This document shows positions 17,668-26,622 of a DNA stretch of 64,000 bases, piece by piece. The position numbers and the translations under genes were made by a program. Below the pieces are notes generated by a model. It saw only the letters and a list, made by a program, of their open reading frames with translations, did no database searches and was not told where the DNA came from. The stretch is from Chromobacterium paludis (GTDB lineage: Bacteria > Pseudomonadota > Gammaproteobacteria > Burkholderiales > Chromobacteriaceae), in assembly GCF_008275125.1 (NCBI RefSeq), contig NZ_CP043473.1, positions 2,294,001 to 2,358,000 of the forward strand, given 5' to 3'. Each line of letters opens with the position of its first letter. Positions within the stretch are counted from its first letter, which is position 1.

Positions 17668-19065
17668 TTACGCCGGATTGTGCAGCAGCGAATTGCGCCG
17701 CGAGTAGCCGAAGTAGACCATCAGGCCGATGCCCAGCCAGATGGCGAAGCAGGTCCAGGTCAGCAAGGACAGCTGGGTCATCAGGAAGCCGCAGAACAGG
17801 ATGGCCAGGCCAGGAATCAGCGGCACCGCCGGGCAGACGAACTTGCGCGGCAGGTTCGGTTCGCGCTTGCGGAGCACGATCACCGACAACGCGATCAGGG
17901 TGAAGGCGGCCAGGGTGCCGATGTTCACCAGTTCGGCCAGCGTGTGCAGCGGCACCAGGCCGGCGATCAGGGCGATGATGGTGCCGATCAGCCAGGTGGC
18001 CTTGTACGGCGTGCCGTATTTCGGGTTCACGTCGGAGAAGATCTTGGGCAGCAGGCCGTCGCGGCTCATCGCAAACAGGATGCGAGTCTGGCCGTAAGTC
18101 ATCACCAGGATCACGGTCATCATGCCCAGGATGGCGCCCAGGTCCACAAAGCCGGCGAACCAGTTCAGCTTGGCCACTTGCAGGGCCAGCGACACCGGAT
18201 GGTCCACGCCGGCGAACTGCAGGTAGGGCACGATGCCGGTCATGATGGCGGCCACCACCACGTACAGGATGGAGCACACCGCCAGCGACCAGATCACGCC
18301 GCGCGGAATATCTTTGGCCGGGTTCTTCACCTCCTCGGCCGCGCAGGTCACGGCGTCAAAGCCGATGAAGCTGAAGAACACGATGGCCGCGCCATGGAAC
18401 ACGCCGGAGAAGCCGAAGGGCAGCGCCGGCTGCCAGTTGGCGGGCTTGACGTGCCACACGCCGATGGCGATGAACAGCAACACCACGGCCACCTTGATCA
18501 GCACCACGATATTGTTGACGCGCTTGGATTCCTTGATGCCGAAGGCCAACAGCGCGGTGATGATCATGGCGATGCAGAAGGCCGGCAGGTTAAACAAGGT
18601 GTCCTTGCCCGGCACCGAGCCGGCGGCGGCGGTCAGCGCCTGCGGCAGCGTCACGCCGAAGCCGGCCAGCAGGCTCTGGAAGTAGCCGGACCAGCCCACG
18701 GACACCGCGGACGAGGCCAGCAGGTATTCCAGCAGCAAGTCCCAGCCTATGATCCAGGCGACCAGCTCGCCCAGGGTGGCGTAAGCGTAGGTGTATGTGG
18801 AGCCGGAAATCGGCAGCATGGAGGCGAATTCGGCATAGCACATCGCCGCGAAGCCGCAGGCGAAGGCGCTGATGACGAAGGAGAGCACCAGGCCGGGGCC
18901 GGCGATGGTGGCGCCGGTGCCGGTCAGCACGAAGATGCCGGTGCCGATGATGGCGCCTATGCCCAGCATGGTGAGGTCAAACGCGGAAAGCTCTTTTCGC
19001 AGCCCGCGCGAAGTCTGAGCGGAGGCCAACATGCCCTGCACGCTCTTCTTGCGCATCAAACTCAT
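17668..19065 (-). CDS. APC family amino acid permease
   Basis: 465 residues with 12 predicted transmembrane helices. The first helix has IGAIIGTGIFVLTG and helix 6 FFSFIGFDAVTCAAEEVKNP, both hallmarks of cationic-amino-acid transporter-like APC permeases (YfnA/CAT group). It probably imports basic or small neutral amino acids by proton symport; the exact substrate cannot be assigned. The ATG at 19065 lies behind a 263-base leader (19066-19328) that contains two GC-rich hairpins and no gene. Confidence 0.88.
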   Translation of the reverse strand: MSLMRKKSVQGMLASAQTSRGLRKELSAFDLTMLGIGAIIGTGIFVLTGTGATIAGPGLVLSFVISAFACGFAAMCYAEFASMLPISGSTYTYAYATLGELVAWIIGWDLLLEYLLASSAVSVGWSGYFQSLLAGFGVTLPQALTAAAGSVPGKDTLFNLPAFCIAMIITALLAFGIKESKRVNNIVVLIKVAVVLLFIAIGVWHVKPANWQPALPFGFSGVFHGAAIVFFSFIGFDAVTCAAEEVKNPAKDIPRGVIWSLAVCSILYVVVAAIMTGIVPYLQFAGVDHPVSLALQVAKLNWFAGFVDLGAILGMMTVILVMTYGQTRILFAMSRDGLLPKIFSDVNPKYGTPYKATWLIGTIIALIAGLVPLHTLAELVNIGTLAAFTLIALSVIVLRKREPNLPRKFVCPAVPLIPGLAILFCGFLMTQLSLLTWTCFAIWLGIGLMVYFGYSRRNSLLHNPA

Positions 19066-19101
19066 TGTCTACTATCCCGTGATGATGGCCGTCACCGGTC
19101 G

Positions 19102-19157
19102 GCGCGGCCGCAAGCGGCCGCGCTGAAACGACGAGACGCCCGCTGTCCAGGCGGGCG
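19102..19157 (-). other. two GC hairpins in the permease leader
   Basis: GCGCGGCCGC (19102-19111) and GCGGCCGCGC (19114-19123) form one hairpin; CGCCCGC (19137-19143) and GCGGGCG (19151-19157) form another. Both lie 37-92 bases upstream of the permease start, inside its likely untranslated leader. They may control the permease mRNA or end read-through from the trehalose operon. No T-run is present, and the remaining gap shows nothing else. Confidence 0.4.
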
Positions 19158-19328
19158 CCTCATACTCGGATTAGGCTGTAAAGTGATCTGATTTGTCCCC
19201 CCGCGCCGCCCTGTCTTATGCAGGCCGTGTCAACGGAGGCTTTTGATAGTACAGCAGGGGCCTGCCATCACAATGCGGGAAAACGGCAATGGCCAAACAG
19301 AAGAAATTCAGCATTTATTAAAATTACA

Positions 19329-19793
19329 TTACAACGGCAGCGGCAGGCGATCCAGCAAACGCCTGGCCGCCGCTTCCAGCCGCGCCCGCGCATTGCCCTC
19401 GCCGCCCAGCCGCTCCCTACCGGACCAGAACACCGCGCCATCCACGCCGCGCACGGTCAGGCTCAGCGCCGGCCAGCTCTCCAGCCGATAAGGTGGATCG
19501 CGCCAATAGCCGTCATCACGCCAGCCTGGCGGCTGCGCCACCCACTGCTGGTCCAAACTCTCGGCAAAACACAGCCGCCAAGCCGGCCGCCCGCTCTCCT
19601 GCAGCCCGCGCAACGCCAGCTGCGTGGCCATCCAGTCATGCCAGCCGATGGCCGCACCGCCTGAGGGCAGGCATTCCAGCATGACGCCCTTGGCCACGGC
19701 CGCCGCGGGCGCGGAAGCCGCCTGGCCGCCCGCCCACGCCAAGCTGGCCCACAGCATGCCGGCCGCCGCGCCGCCGGCCAAAACCAGCCTCAT
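19329..19793 (-). CDS. exported hypothetical protein
   Basis: 154 residues with a signal peptide (MRLVLAGGAAAGMLWASLAWA). The mature part includes LECLPSGGAAIGWHDWMATQ and repeated Trp/Arg segments and ends RLLDRLPLPL. I recognise no domain. GGGAGAGG precedes the ATG at 19793, which I prefer to the start of the 208-residue open frame because the signal peptide begins there. It follows the porin gene by 109 bases, but a terminator intervenes, so it may have its own promoter. Confidence 0.65.
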   Translation of the reverse strand: MRLVLAGGAAAGMLWASLAWAGGQAASAPAAAVAKGVMLECLPSGGAAIGWHDWMATQLALRGLQESGRPAWRLCFAESLDQQWVAQPPGWRDDGYWRDPPYRLESWPALSLTVRGVDGAVFWSGRERLGGEGNARARLEAAARRLLDRLPLPL

Positions 19794-19853
19794 GCCCCTC
19801 TCCCCATCCATGCGATATTCAGTACAGACAGCCGCCCCAAAGCAAAGTGCCGC

Positions 19854-19877
19854 GACTCTCGCCGCGGCACCGCTTAT
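19854..19877 (-). terminator. terminator of the trehalose operon
   Basis: On the minus strand GTGCCGCG and CGCGGCAC (plus positions 19877-19870 and 19861-19854) enclose an 8-base loop and are followed by TTTGCTTT. It lies 26 bases past the porin stop codon. Confidence 0.75.
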
Positions 19878-19902
19878 CCAGAACCAGAGCATCACGCCTG
19901 GC

Positions 19903-21168
19903 TTACCACCAGGCCTCCAGCTGCACGCCGAAGGTATTGGCGTGGGTGCGGCCATTGGCGGCGAAGGTGGTCAGATTGGCCTGGGCCGCCGCGTGGTTCC
20001 AGTTGTAATGGCTGGCGTACACCCGCAGTTCCGGCCGGGTCCAGAAGTCCGTATTGGGCGCGAAAGCCACCGCCAGCGTCGCCTTGTTCAGCCGCTGCGA
20101 GGGCTGATTGTCGGTGTCGCGGCTGGTCAGCCCGATTTCGCTCAACAGCTTGACGTTGGCCGCCACGCCGTAGGACAGCCGGCCGCCCACGGAGGCGTCG
20201 CGGTACTTGGCCGCGTTGTCCGGCGATACCGTCTGCCAGCCCAGCACCGCCTGGCCTCCAAAGCGCCCACGCTGCCAGTCCAGCACGTCGGCGATGCGGC
20301 TCTGCCGCGCGCCGGCCTGCGCCGCGCCGCCGCTGTCCAGATTGTAGAACTGGCCGGACAGCGAGGCATGGCCGGTAGACGCTTGCAGGAACAAGGAATT
20401 ATTGATGCCCTGAGCCAGAAAGTCCTTCTGATTGTGCAACAGGCCCAGCGCCGCGCCGGGCTTGCCGATGGCGAAATCGCCGCTGACGGCCGCGCCAGTC
20501 AAGGTCAGCTTGCCGCCCGGATTAGTCGCGATGCCGGCCAGCTGGAAGTTGGCGCGGCGCGCGTTGTTTAGCGTGGCGTTGTCGTTGGCGTAGCTGCCGG
20601 ACGAGGAGACGGACAGATTGAGCTTGGCCTGGCCGACGGCGATGCCGTCCACCCCTGCGCCGTAATTGTCGCCGTCCTGCATCAGCCAGTTGTCCAGGAT
20701 GTGGATGTCCTGGATGCGGTGGTAACGCTGGCCGGCCCACAGCGTCAGATTGGGCGCGAATTCCAGCCCGCTGATATAGCCGTAGACTTGCGAGGCGCTG
20801 GTCTTGCCGTTGTAGATGGTGGGCATTACGTAAGCGCCCCAGCTCACGCCGTTGCCCAGCATCCATTTCTTGCCTATGCCCAGCTCGATATAGGTGTCGC
20901 CCTCGTTGCCCAGGCGGTAGTGCTGCAAGTCCCCGCCCAGTTGGTACTGGCCCTTGGGCAGGTTATTGCCGCTGCCGTAGAAGCCGCTGCGCAGATAGCC
21001 GTCAAACTGGAATCCCATCTCGTCCAGCGCCTGCTTCACCGCGCCGCTCAATTGCTCGGCGCTGAGCTGCGGGGCCCGCGCGGCGGCAGGCGCCGGGTCA
21101 GCCCAGGCCGGCAGGCCGGCGCTCAGCGGCAATAGCAGGCACAGCCAGTTGATGGTTTTTGTCCTCAT
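19903..21168 (-). CDS. LamB-like maltoporin family outer membrane porin
   Basis: 421 residues with a signal peptide (cleavage after PAWA, about residue 23), a short helical N-terminal segment like ScrY, then an 18-strand-type barrel: GFQFDGYLRSGFYGSG, GKKWMLGNGVSWGAYV and WAGQRYHRIQDIHILD are classic LamB-family pieces. It ends in Trp-Trp, the aromatic C-terminus needed for outer membrane assembly. Encoded after treC and treB, it should let trehalose or other disaccharides cross the outer membrane. AAGGAG precedes the ATG. A 105-base gap separates it from treC. Confidence 0.9.
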   Translation of the reverse strand: MRTKTINWLCLLLPLSAGLPAWADPAPAAARAPQLSAEQLSGAVKQALDEMGFQFDGYLRSGFYGSGNNLPKGQYQLGGDLQHYRLGNEGDTYIELGIGKKWMLGNGVSWGAYVMPTIYNGKTSASQVYGYISGLEFAPNLTLWAGQRYHRIQDIHILDNWLMQDGDNYGAGVDGIAVGQAKLNLSVSSSGSYANDNATLNNARRANFQLAGIATNPGGKLTLTGAAVSGDFAIGKPGAALGLLHNQKDFLAQGINNSLFLQASTGHASLSGQFYNLDSGGAAQAGARQSRIADVLDWQRGRFGGQAVLGWQTVSPDNAAKYRDASVGGRLSYGVAANVKLLSEIGLTSRDTDNQPSQRLNKATLAVAFAPNTDFWTRPELRVYASHYNWNHAAAQANLTTFAANGRTHANTFGVQLEAWW

Positions 21169-21273
21169 TTTCGTCTCCTTGTCCCAATGGGTGATGTCGC
21201 CCGTTTTCCGCGGGCAAAGCTCCGCCCTGCTAGCCTGGCGGCTGGCATGGCGGGGCGAATCTAGGCGTGAGCG

Positions 21274-22923
21274 TTAGGCAGCGGCCGGCGGCGTCGCCCG
21301 GTACAGCAGCGAATGCCAGGGCCTCAGCTGGCCAAGGGCCTGCGGCGGGTAATTGGACAACAATAGCTCCAAGGTCCAGCCTTCCGGCACAGCGTCCGGC
21401 TGCGGCTGGTAATGGATGTTGTCGGCGCCGAAGTGGCTGATGACCAGCAGCATTTCATCGTCGCAGCGGCGGGTGTAGGCCCACAAGTAGGGGTGATCCG
21501 GCGTCAGGCAGCGGTAATCGCCATCGGCGAACACCCGGTATTGCTTGCGCAGCCGGATCAAGCGCCGGTAGTGGTGCAAGGCGGAGTTTTTATCACCGAT
21601 GGCGGCGGCGACATTGACCCGATCCGCGTCCGCCGCCACGCCTATCCACGGCTCGGCCGCGCTGAAGCCGGCATGCGGGCCGTCGTCCCACTGCATGGGC
21701 GTGCGGGCGTTGTCGCGCGAGCGCTGGCGGATCACTGCCATCGCCTCGGCGTCGGCATAGCCTTCCGCCAGCAACTGGCGGTAGGCGTTCAGGCTTTCCA
21801 CATCGCGCAGTTGGCCGATGCCGACGAAGCCGGGGTCGGCCATCGCAATCTCCTCGCCCTGGTAGATATAGGGCGTGCCCTGCAGGCCGTGCAGCGCGGT
21901 GGCCAGCATCTTGGCGGACTCGGTCCGGTAGCGGCCGTCGTCGCCAAAGCGCGACAAGGCGCGCGGCTGATCGTGGTTGCACCAGAACAGCGCGTTCCAG
22001 CCGCCGCCGGCGTGCATGCCGGTTTGCCAGTCGGACAGGATGCGCTTGAGGGCGATGAAATCCACCTCGCCCGCCCGCCACTTCTCGCCGTCCGGGTAGT
22101 CCACCTTCAGATGGTGGAAGTTGAAGGTCATGCTCAGCTCGCGCCTATCCGGGCGGCTGTAGGCGATGCAATGCGCCAGCGAGGTGGACGACATCTCGCC
22201 CACCGTCAGCAAGTCATGGCCGTCGAATACTTCGCGGTGCATCTGCTGCAAGTATTCGTGCACGCGCGGGCCATCGGTATAGAAATGGCGGCCGTCGCTG
22301 TCGTCCTCGGAGAAGGCCGGGTCTTTGGAGATCAGATTGATCACGTCCAGCCGGAAGCCGGCCACGCCCTTGTCGCGCCAGAAACGCATCATCTCGAACA
22401 CCGCCTGGCGCAGCGCCGGGTTGTCCCAGTTCAGATCGGCCTGGGTCTTGTCGAACAAATGCAGGTAGTACTGGCCGCTGGCGGGGTCTTTCTCCCAGGC
22501 GCTGCCGCCGAACTTGGACTGCCAGTTGTTCGGCGCGTCGCGCCAGATGTAGAAGTCGCGATAGGGGTTGTCCCTGCCCTTCAGCGCCTCTTGGAACCAG
22601 GCATGTTCAGTGGAGGTGTGGTTGACCACGATGTCCAGCATCACGCCGATGCCGCGGCGCTTGGCCTCCGCCAACAGCAGCTCGAAGTCTTCCATGCTGC
22701 CGTAGGTCGGGTCGATGCTGTAATAGTCGCTGACATCGTAGCCGTTATCGTTTTGCGGCGAGCGGTAGAACGGCGTCAGCCATACATAATCGACGCCCAG
22801 CCAGGTCAGATAATCCAGCCGGTCCACCACGCCCAGGAGGTCGCCCGTGGCCTGGTTGCGGTGGCTGCAAAAACTCTTGGGGTAGATCTGGTAAACCACC
22901 GCCCGCTTCATGTCCTTAGCCAT
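21274..22923 (-). CDS. treC: trehalose-6-phosphate hydrolase (GH13)
   Basis: 549 residues of the GH13 oligo-1,6-glucosidase group. It hydrolyses trehalose-6-phosphate from TreB into glucose and glucose-6-phosphate. Catalytic residues visible are nucleophile Asp193 (GFRLDVINLI), acid/base Glu243 (TVGEMSS) and stabiliser Asp318 (WCNHDQPR). The N-terminus WWK-type signature reads VVYQIYPKSF. Its ATG overlaps the end of treB by eight bases, so translation is coupled. E. coli TreC is of the same length. Confidence 0.95.
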   Translation of the reverse strand: MAKDMKRAVVYQIYPKSFCSHRNQATGDLLGVVDRLDYLTWLGVDYVWLTPFYRSPQNDNGYDVSDYYSIDPTYGSMEDFELLLAEAKRRGIGVMLDIVVNHTSTEHAWFQEALKGRDNPYRDFYIWRDAPNNWQSKFGGSAWEKDPASGQYYLHLFDKTQADLNWDNPALRQAVFEMMRFWRDKGVAGFRLDVINLISKDPAFSEDDSDGRHFYTDGPRVHEYLQQMHREVFDGHDLLTVGEMSSTSLAHCIAYSRPDRRELSMTFNFHHLKVDYPDGEKWRAGEVDFIALKRILSDWQTGMHAGGGWNALFWCNHDQPRALSRFGDDGRYRTESAKMLATALHGLQGTPYIYQGEEIAMADPGFVGIGQLRDVESLNAYRQLLAEGYADAEAMAVIRQRSRDNARTPMQWDDGPHAGFSAAEPWIGVAADADRVNVAAAIGDKNSALHHYRRLIRLRKQYRVFADGDYRCLTPDHPYLWAYTRRCDDEMLLVISHFGADNIHYQPQPDAVPEGWTLELLLSNYPPQALGQLRPWHSLLYRATPPAAA

Positions 22924-24370
22924 TTTGCGCGGCCTCCTGCGCCATGCCCACAGCGCGCTGGCGCCGCGCCAGCAGCCAGGTCACGCCAAACGGCACAATC
23001 AAGGCCACCAGCGTGCCGGCCAGGAACAGCGGGATGTACTGCGGAATGATGGAGATGAAGGCCGGCAAGCCGCCCACGCCGATGGCCGACGCCTTGACGT
23101 GGCCCAGGCTGATCAGCACCGCCGCGCAGGAAGAGCCGGCCAGCGCCGCGTAGAACGGCAGCTTGTGGCGCAGATTGACGCCGAACATCGCCGGCTCGGT
23201 GATGCCGAAGAAGGCCGATATCGCGGAAGTAGACGCCATATTCTTGTCGTTGGCGCTCCGGGCCAGCCAGAACATGGCCAGCGCGGCGCTGCCCTGGGCG
23301 ATATTGGACAAGGCGATCATCGGCCAGATGAAGGTGCCGCCCTGGCTGGAGATCAGCTGCAGGTCCACCGCGATGAACATATGGTGCATGCCGGTCAGCA
23401 CCAGCGGCGCGTACAACGCGCCGAACAAGGCCGCGCCCAGCCACGGCGCCAGGTTGAACACGTAGACCAGCGCGTCGGTGACGGCGATGCCCAGGTGGCG
23501 GGCCAATGGGCCGATCACCGCCAGCGCCAGGAAGCCGCTGATGGCGATGGTGACGATGGGCACCACCAAGAGCTGCACCGCGTTGGGCACCTTGGGCTTT
23601 AGCCACAACTCGACGCGGCACATCACCCAGGCGGCGGCCAGGATGGGCAGGATCTGGCCCTGGTAGCCCACTTTTTCGATATGCAGGCCGAACAGGTCGA
23701 AGTAAGACACCGACGCGCCATCCAGTCCGGCTGCCGCCTTGCCGTAATTCCAGGCATTGAGCAGGTCCGGATGCACCAGCAGCAGGCCCAGCACGATGCC
23801 CAGAATCTCGCTGCCGCCAAAGCGCTTGGCCGCGGACCAGCCCACCAGCGCCGGCAGGAAGACAAAGGACGTGTTGGCCATCATATTGATCAGGCCCCAC
23901 AGCCCGGACAGGCCCGGGTAGGCGTCCAGCAGGCTCTTGCCCTCAATGAACATGCCCTTGGCGCCCAGCAGATTATTGGCGCCCATCAGCAGGCCGGCGA
24001 TGACGATGGCCGGCAAGATCGGCATGAACACGTCGGAGAACACCTTCACCAGCTGCTGCAGCCGGTTCTGCTTGGCGTCGCCGCTGGCTTTGACGTCGGC
24101 GATAGTGGCGCGCGCCACGCTGCCCTGCTTCACCATCTCGGCGTAGACGCGGTCCACGTCGCCGGCGCCGATGACGATCTGAAACACGCCGGCATTGCTG
24201 AAGTGCCCCTTCACCAGCGCCATCTGGCGCAGCGCGTCTCCATTCACCTTGGACTCATCGTGCAAAGAGATGCGCAGCCGGGTGAGGCAGTGCGCCGCCT
24301 GGCGGATATTGGCCGCGCCGCCGATGTTTTGCAGTATCTGCGCGGCGATCGCTTGATAGTTTTGACTCAT
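22916..24370 (-). CDS. treB: trehalose-specific PTS enzyme IIBC
   Basis: 484 residues. The EIIB domain occupies about 1-85, with the phosphorylated Cys28 in AAHCLTRLR. EIIC follows with about ten membrane segments, including GSEILGIVLGLLLVHPDLLN (marked near 190-210) and the ITEPAMFGVNL loop. It imports and phosphorylates trehalose. No EIIA domain is attached, so an EIIA-Glc-type protein from elsewhere must supply phosphate, as in E. coli. Two tandem ATGs (24373 and 24370) follow GGGAGGG; I use the second because of spacing. The promoter and two operators lie 100-145 bases upstream. Confidence 0.95.
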   Translation of the reverse strand: MSQNYQAIAAQILQNIGGAANIRQAAHCLTRLRISLHDESKVNGDALRQMALVKGHFSNAGVFQIVIGAGDVDRVYAEMVKQGSVARATIADVKASGDAKQNRLQQLVKVFSDVFMPILPAIVIAGLLMGANNLLGAKGMFIEGKSLLDAYPGLSGLWGLINMMANTSFVFLPALVGWSAAKRFGGSEILGIVLGLLLVHPDLLNAWNYGKAAAGLDGASVSYFDLFGLHIEKVGYQGQILPILAAAWVMCRVELWLKPKVPNAVQLLVVPIVTIAISGFLALAVIGPLARHLGIAVTDALVYVFNLAPWLGAALFGALYAPLVLTGMHHMFIAVDLQLISSQGGTFIWPMIALSNIAQGSAALAMFWLARSANDKNMASTSAISAFFGITEPAMFGVNLRHKLPFYAALAGSSCAAVLISLGHVKASAIGVGGLPAFISIIPQYIPLFLAGTLVALIVPFGVTWLLARRQRAVGMAQEAAQNG

Positions 24371-24469
24371 CATCCCTCCCTGTCCCTGGTCGCGGCGGTG
24401 GGTTCGCATCCGGCCACCATGCCGGAAATCCGCCTGTTTGTGGTGATTGTCCGCATCACAACTGGAGGC

Positions 24470-24498
24470 AAGTTAACTCGTACATACGAGATGGTCAA
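24470..24498 (-). promoter_or_regulatory. sigma-70-type treB promoter
   Basis: On the minus strand TTGACC (-35, plus positions 24498-24493), exactly 17 bases, then TAACTT (-10, 24475-24470). This is a near-consensus arrangement about 100 bases before treB. The proximal operator fills the spacer, which explains how a repressor would block RNA polymerase. Confidence 0.75.
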
Positions 24499-24514
24499 CA
24501 CTCGTCTGTACGAG
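24477..24514. promoter_or_regulatory. two TreR-type operators
   Basis: CTCGTACATACGAG (24477-24490) is a perfect palindrome around a CA centre; CTCGTCTGTACGAG (24501-24514) repeats it with one mismatch in the arms. Their centres are 24 bases apart. One sits between -35 and -10, the other just upstream of -35. The GntR-family gene at 25839-26543 is the probable binding protein, released by trehalose-6-phosphate as known for TreR of this family. Confidence 0.75.
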
Positions 24515-24624
24515 TTTGCAAAAAGTCAAAACGACTGCCGCCATTTCGCAACAGCGGTAAAACAAAGGCCCGGGCGGATCTCTCCGCGCCGGGCCTGTCT
24601 CACTCAATCTTTTCTGTCACCCGC

Positions 24625-24652
24625 GGTGGATCGCCCCTACGGGGCATCCACC
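24625..24652. repeat. palindromic repeat unit adjacent to REP-like copy B
   Basis: GGTGGAT and ATCCACC arms with an inner GCCCC-TAC-GGGGC core make a 28-base hairpin. It lies 23 bases before the REP-like copy at 24676, and both are flanked by CCTACG or CGTAGG, suggesting one composite repeat element. Confidence 0.6.
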
Positions 24653-24675
24653 CTACGAAACACCGTCTGCCGTAG

Positions 24676-24707
24676 GGCGGAAGCCCGGCCAAGCCGGGCG
24701 TTCCGCC
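24676..24707. repeat. REP-like palindromic repeat, copy B
   Basis: GGCGGAAGCCCGGC, a 3-base loop, then GCCGGGCGTTCCGCC. Arms match copy A at 8611-8635. It marks the region between the treB promoter and the HNH gene. The rest of the 24515-24990 gap is gene-free; from about 24780 it becomes AT-rich, and I see no intact insertion sequence. Confidence 0.7.
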
Positions 24708-24990
24708 GGGTTGTAGCCATCATGGCAATATTCAGGATACGTGGGGCTACCCCAACCCCGGCTGACTGACGGATATTTTCTCGTCTGTGCATCCGGCAAA
24801 TACACCGCCCCTCGGTCAGTAGTATGTTTTGTCCAATTTTAGCCCCCCAACAAGAAGCTCCATCAGCCATCATCATGTTGATTTCAACATGAAAATATTG
24901 ACCGTATATTTTTTATGCACCACAGTACCGGCTTTCACTCGATGTTTTCGGTTACTAACTACAAGTTATACGTCTCAGATGACAATCACC

Positions 24991-25740
24991 ATGAACCGTA
25001 AGTCGTTTATCCAATCGCAAGGTGCTACATGCGCCAATTGGACGTGGAGTTGGTCGTTCATCAATGTGGAGAAACGGACGATCATCTTCGGCGCATGGGA
25101 CAAATATACTGAAGGCTCCAAATCGCTAATCTTTAGCGAAGCGTGGGCCACAAACCCTGCGGGCCGTAAAAAACCGGCCTATCGGCAAAGTCGGGAACAC
25201 ATTCGTCTCGTTGAAGAGGAGGGGTACAAATTACTTACCTTTCCGATGATCTTCTCCGATGAGTTGAAAGACGAGGACGGATCCGGTCCTTCAAAGATCA
25301 AAGGCTTCCAGCCCGTATTGACCGCCAAGTCTCTTGTCCGCGCTGGCGGCAACTGGTACGCCTTTAACGGCAGGACCAACACTTCAATTCCAGAAGAAGT
25401 CCAGAACCCTGAAAAATTTGTAGAGGGGGCAGCAAAGACAATCGCCGTCAACGCTTATGAGCGCAACAGCAAGGCGAGGTCCGCTTGTATCAAGCACTAT
25501 GGAGCCGTGTGTGCCGTCTGCGACTTCAACTTTGAAGCTGCATACGGCGCTATCGGCAAGGACTTCATCCATGTCCATCACATTGTTCCGCTCTCGGAAA
25601 TTCGCCGAGAGTACGAGCTTGATCCCGTACGTGACCTTATTCCCATATGCCCCAACTGTCACGCAGTCATTCACCTAACGCAGCCGGCCATGAGCATAGA
25701 AGAACTTAGGATTTGCCTTACGAAGCCCAGAGACGCATAA
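24991..25740 (+). CDS. HNH endonuclease, putative McrA-like restriction enzyme
   Basis: 249 residues from the ATG at 24991 (MNRKSF); the frame is open back to 24829, but upstream residues look non-coding. The C-terminal HNH domain has CAVC, then VHHIVPLSE and CPNCHAVIH, i.e. two Cys-x2-Cys zinc pairs around the His-His catalytic centre. The N-terminal domain (NWTWSWSF, FGAWDKYTEG, QSREHIRLVEEEGYKL) recurs in HNH restriction-type proteins and may read modified DNA. Codon use and base composition are clearly less GC-rich than the neighbours. It lies alone between treB and treR on the opposite strand, a sign of horizontal insertion. Confidence 0.82.
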   Translation: MNRKSFIQSQGATCANWTWSWSFINVEKRTIIFGAWDKYTEGSKSLIFSEAWATNPAGRKKPAYRQSREHIRLVEEEGYKLLTFPMIFSDELKDEDGSGPSKIKGFQPVLTAKSLVRAGGNWYAFNGRTNTSIPEEVQNPEKFVEGAAKTIAVNAYERNSKARSACIKHYGAVCAVCDFNFEAAYGAIGKDFIHVHHIVPLSEIRREYELDPVRDLIPICPNCHAVIHLTQPAMSIEELRICLTKPRDA

Positions 25741-25838
25741 CTGTCGGCTCAACGAGGACGTCAACACCAGAAATGCTTATGGCATTTTCATACCCAAAGT
25801 CCGCTTACAAAACCCTCCCCTCGCCCTGAAAGAAAACG

Positions 25839-26543
25839 CTACCGCCTCGCAATATCCGTAAAATAAAACTTGTCCAGCCGATGCCGCGACTCGGTGTATT
25901 CGAACAGCCGTCCGTCGTAAAGGTGGGTCAGGTTCTTGACCACGATCACGTGGTCCATGCCGTTCAGGTCCAGGTAGCGGCGGTCGTCGTCGCTGCAGGG
26001 CTGGGCCTCGATGATGCGCTGGGCGTAGCTGATGGTCAGGCCCAGATCCTGCTCGATGTAGCGGTAAATGGAGCCGGCGGCGATGTCTTCGGTCAGGCCG
26101 GGAATGAGCTCGGCGACGAAATGGTTGACGTCCAGGATCACGTTTTCGCCGTCGATATTGCGCACCCGCTTGATCCTGATGATTTCCCCGCCCTCCGCCA
26201 GGCCAGTGGCCTGGGCCAGCGCGGCGTCCGCCGGCGCGCGCGCCAGTTCCGCCACGCGCGATACCACCTTGCGCCCCATGCGCTCGTTCATTTCCTGGAA
26301 GCTGACAATGCCGCTGAGCTGGAACTCGATATTGCCCGGCTTGAGCACGAACACGCCCTTGCCATGAATCTTCTGCACATAGCCGCGTTCCTGCAGCATG
26401 TCCACGGCCTTGCGCACGGTGCCGCGGCTGGCTTCGTAGCTGTGCATCAATTCGGATTCGGATGGGATGCGCTCGCCCTGGGCGTAACGCCGGTTGTCGA
26501 TATCGGCGACGATATCGGTATAGATCTGATGATATTTATTCAC
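25839..26543 (-). CDS. treR: GntR-family trehalose operon repressor
   Basis: 234 residues: an N-terminal GntR winged helix (RIPSESELMHSYEASRGTVRK, residues about 25-45) and a C-terminal UTRA ligand domain (ending SRHRLDKFYFTDIARR), the Bacillus-type TreR architecture rather than the LacI-type TreR of E. coli. It should bind the paired palindromes in front of treB and be released by trehalose-6-phosphate. The start codon is GTG at 26543 with a weak ribosome-binding site. It is separated from treB by the inserted HNH gene. Confidence 0.87.
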   Translation of the reverse strand: MNKYHQIYTDIVADIDNRRYAQGERIPSESELMHSYEASRGTVRKAVDMLQERGYVQKIHGKGVFVLKPGNIEFQLSGIVSFQEMNERMGRKVVSRVAELARAPADAALAQATGLAEGGEIIRIKRVRNIDGENVILDVNHFVAELIPGLTEDIAAGSIYRYIEQDLGLTISYAQRIIEAQPCSDDDRRYLDLNGMDHVIVVKNLTHLYDGRLFEYTESRHRLDKFYFTDIARR

Positions 26544-26622
26544 GTTGTTCGTCTTGGAATCGCGCGGCCCCTGCGCGGCAAGGCCTTACCTTAGCAAGAC
26601 GGGCGCGGCTCGGCAAACCGGC

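Noticed and set aside
24829..24990. Extended start of the HNH gene
   Set aside because: The added 54 residues are compositionally odd and lack a ribosome-binding site; homologous sequence begins at MNRKSF.
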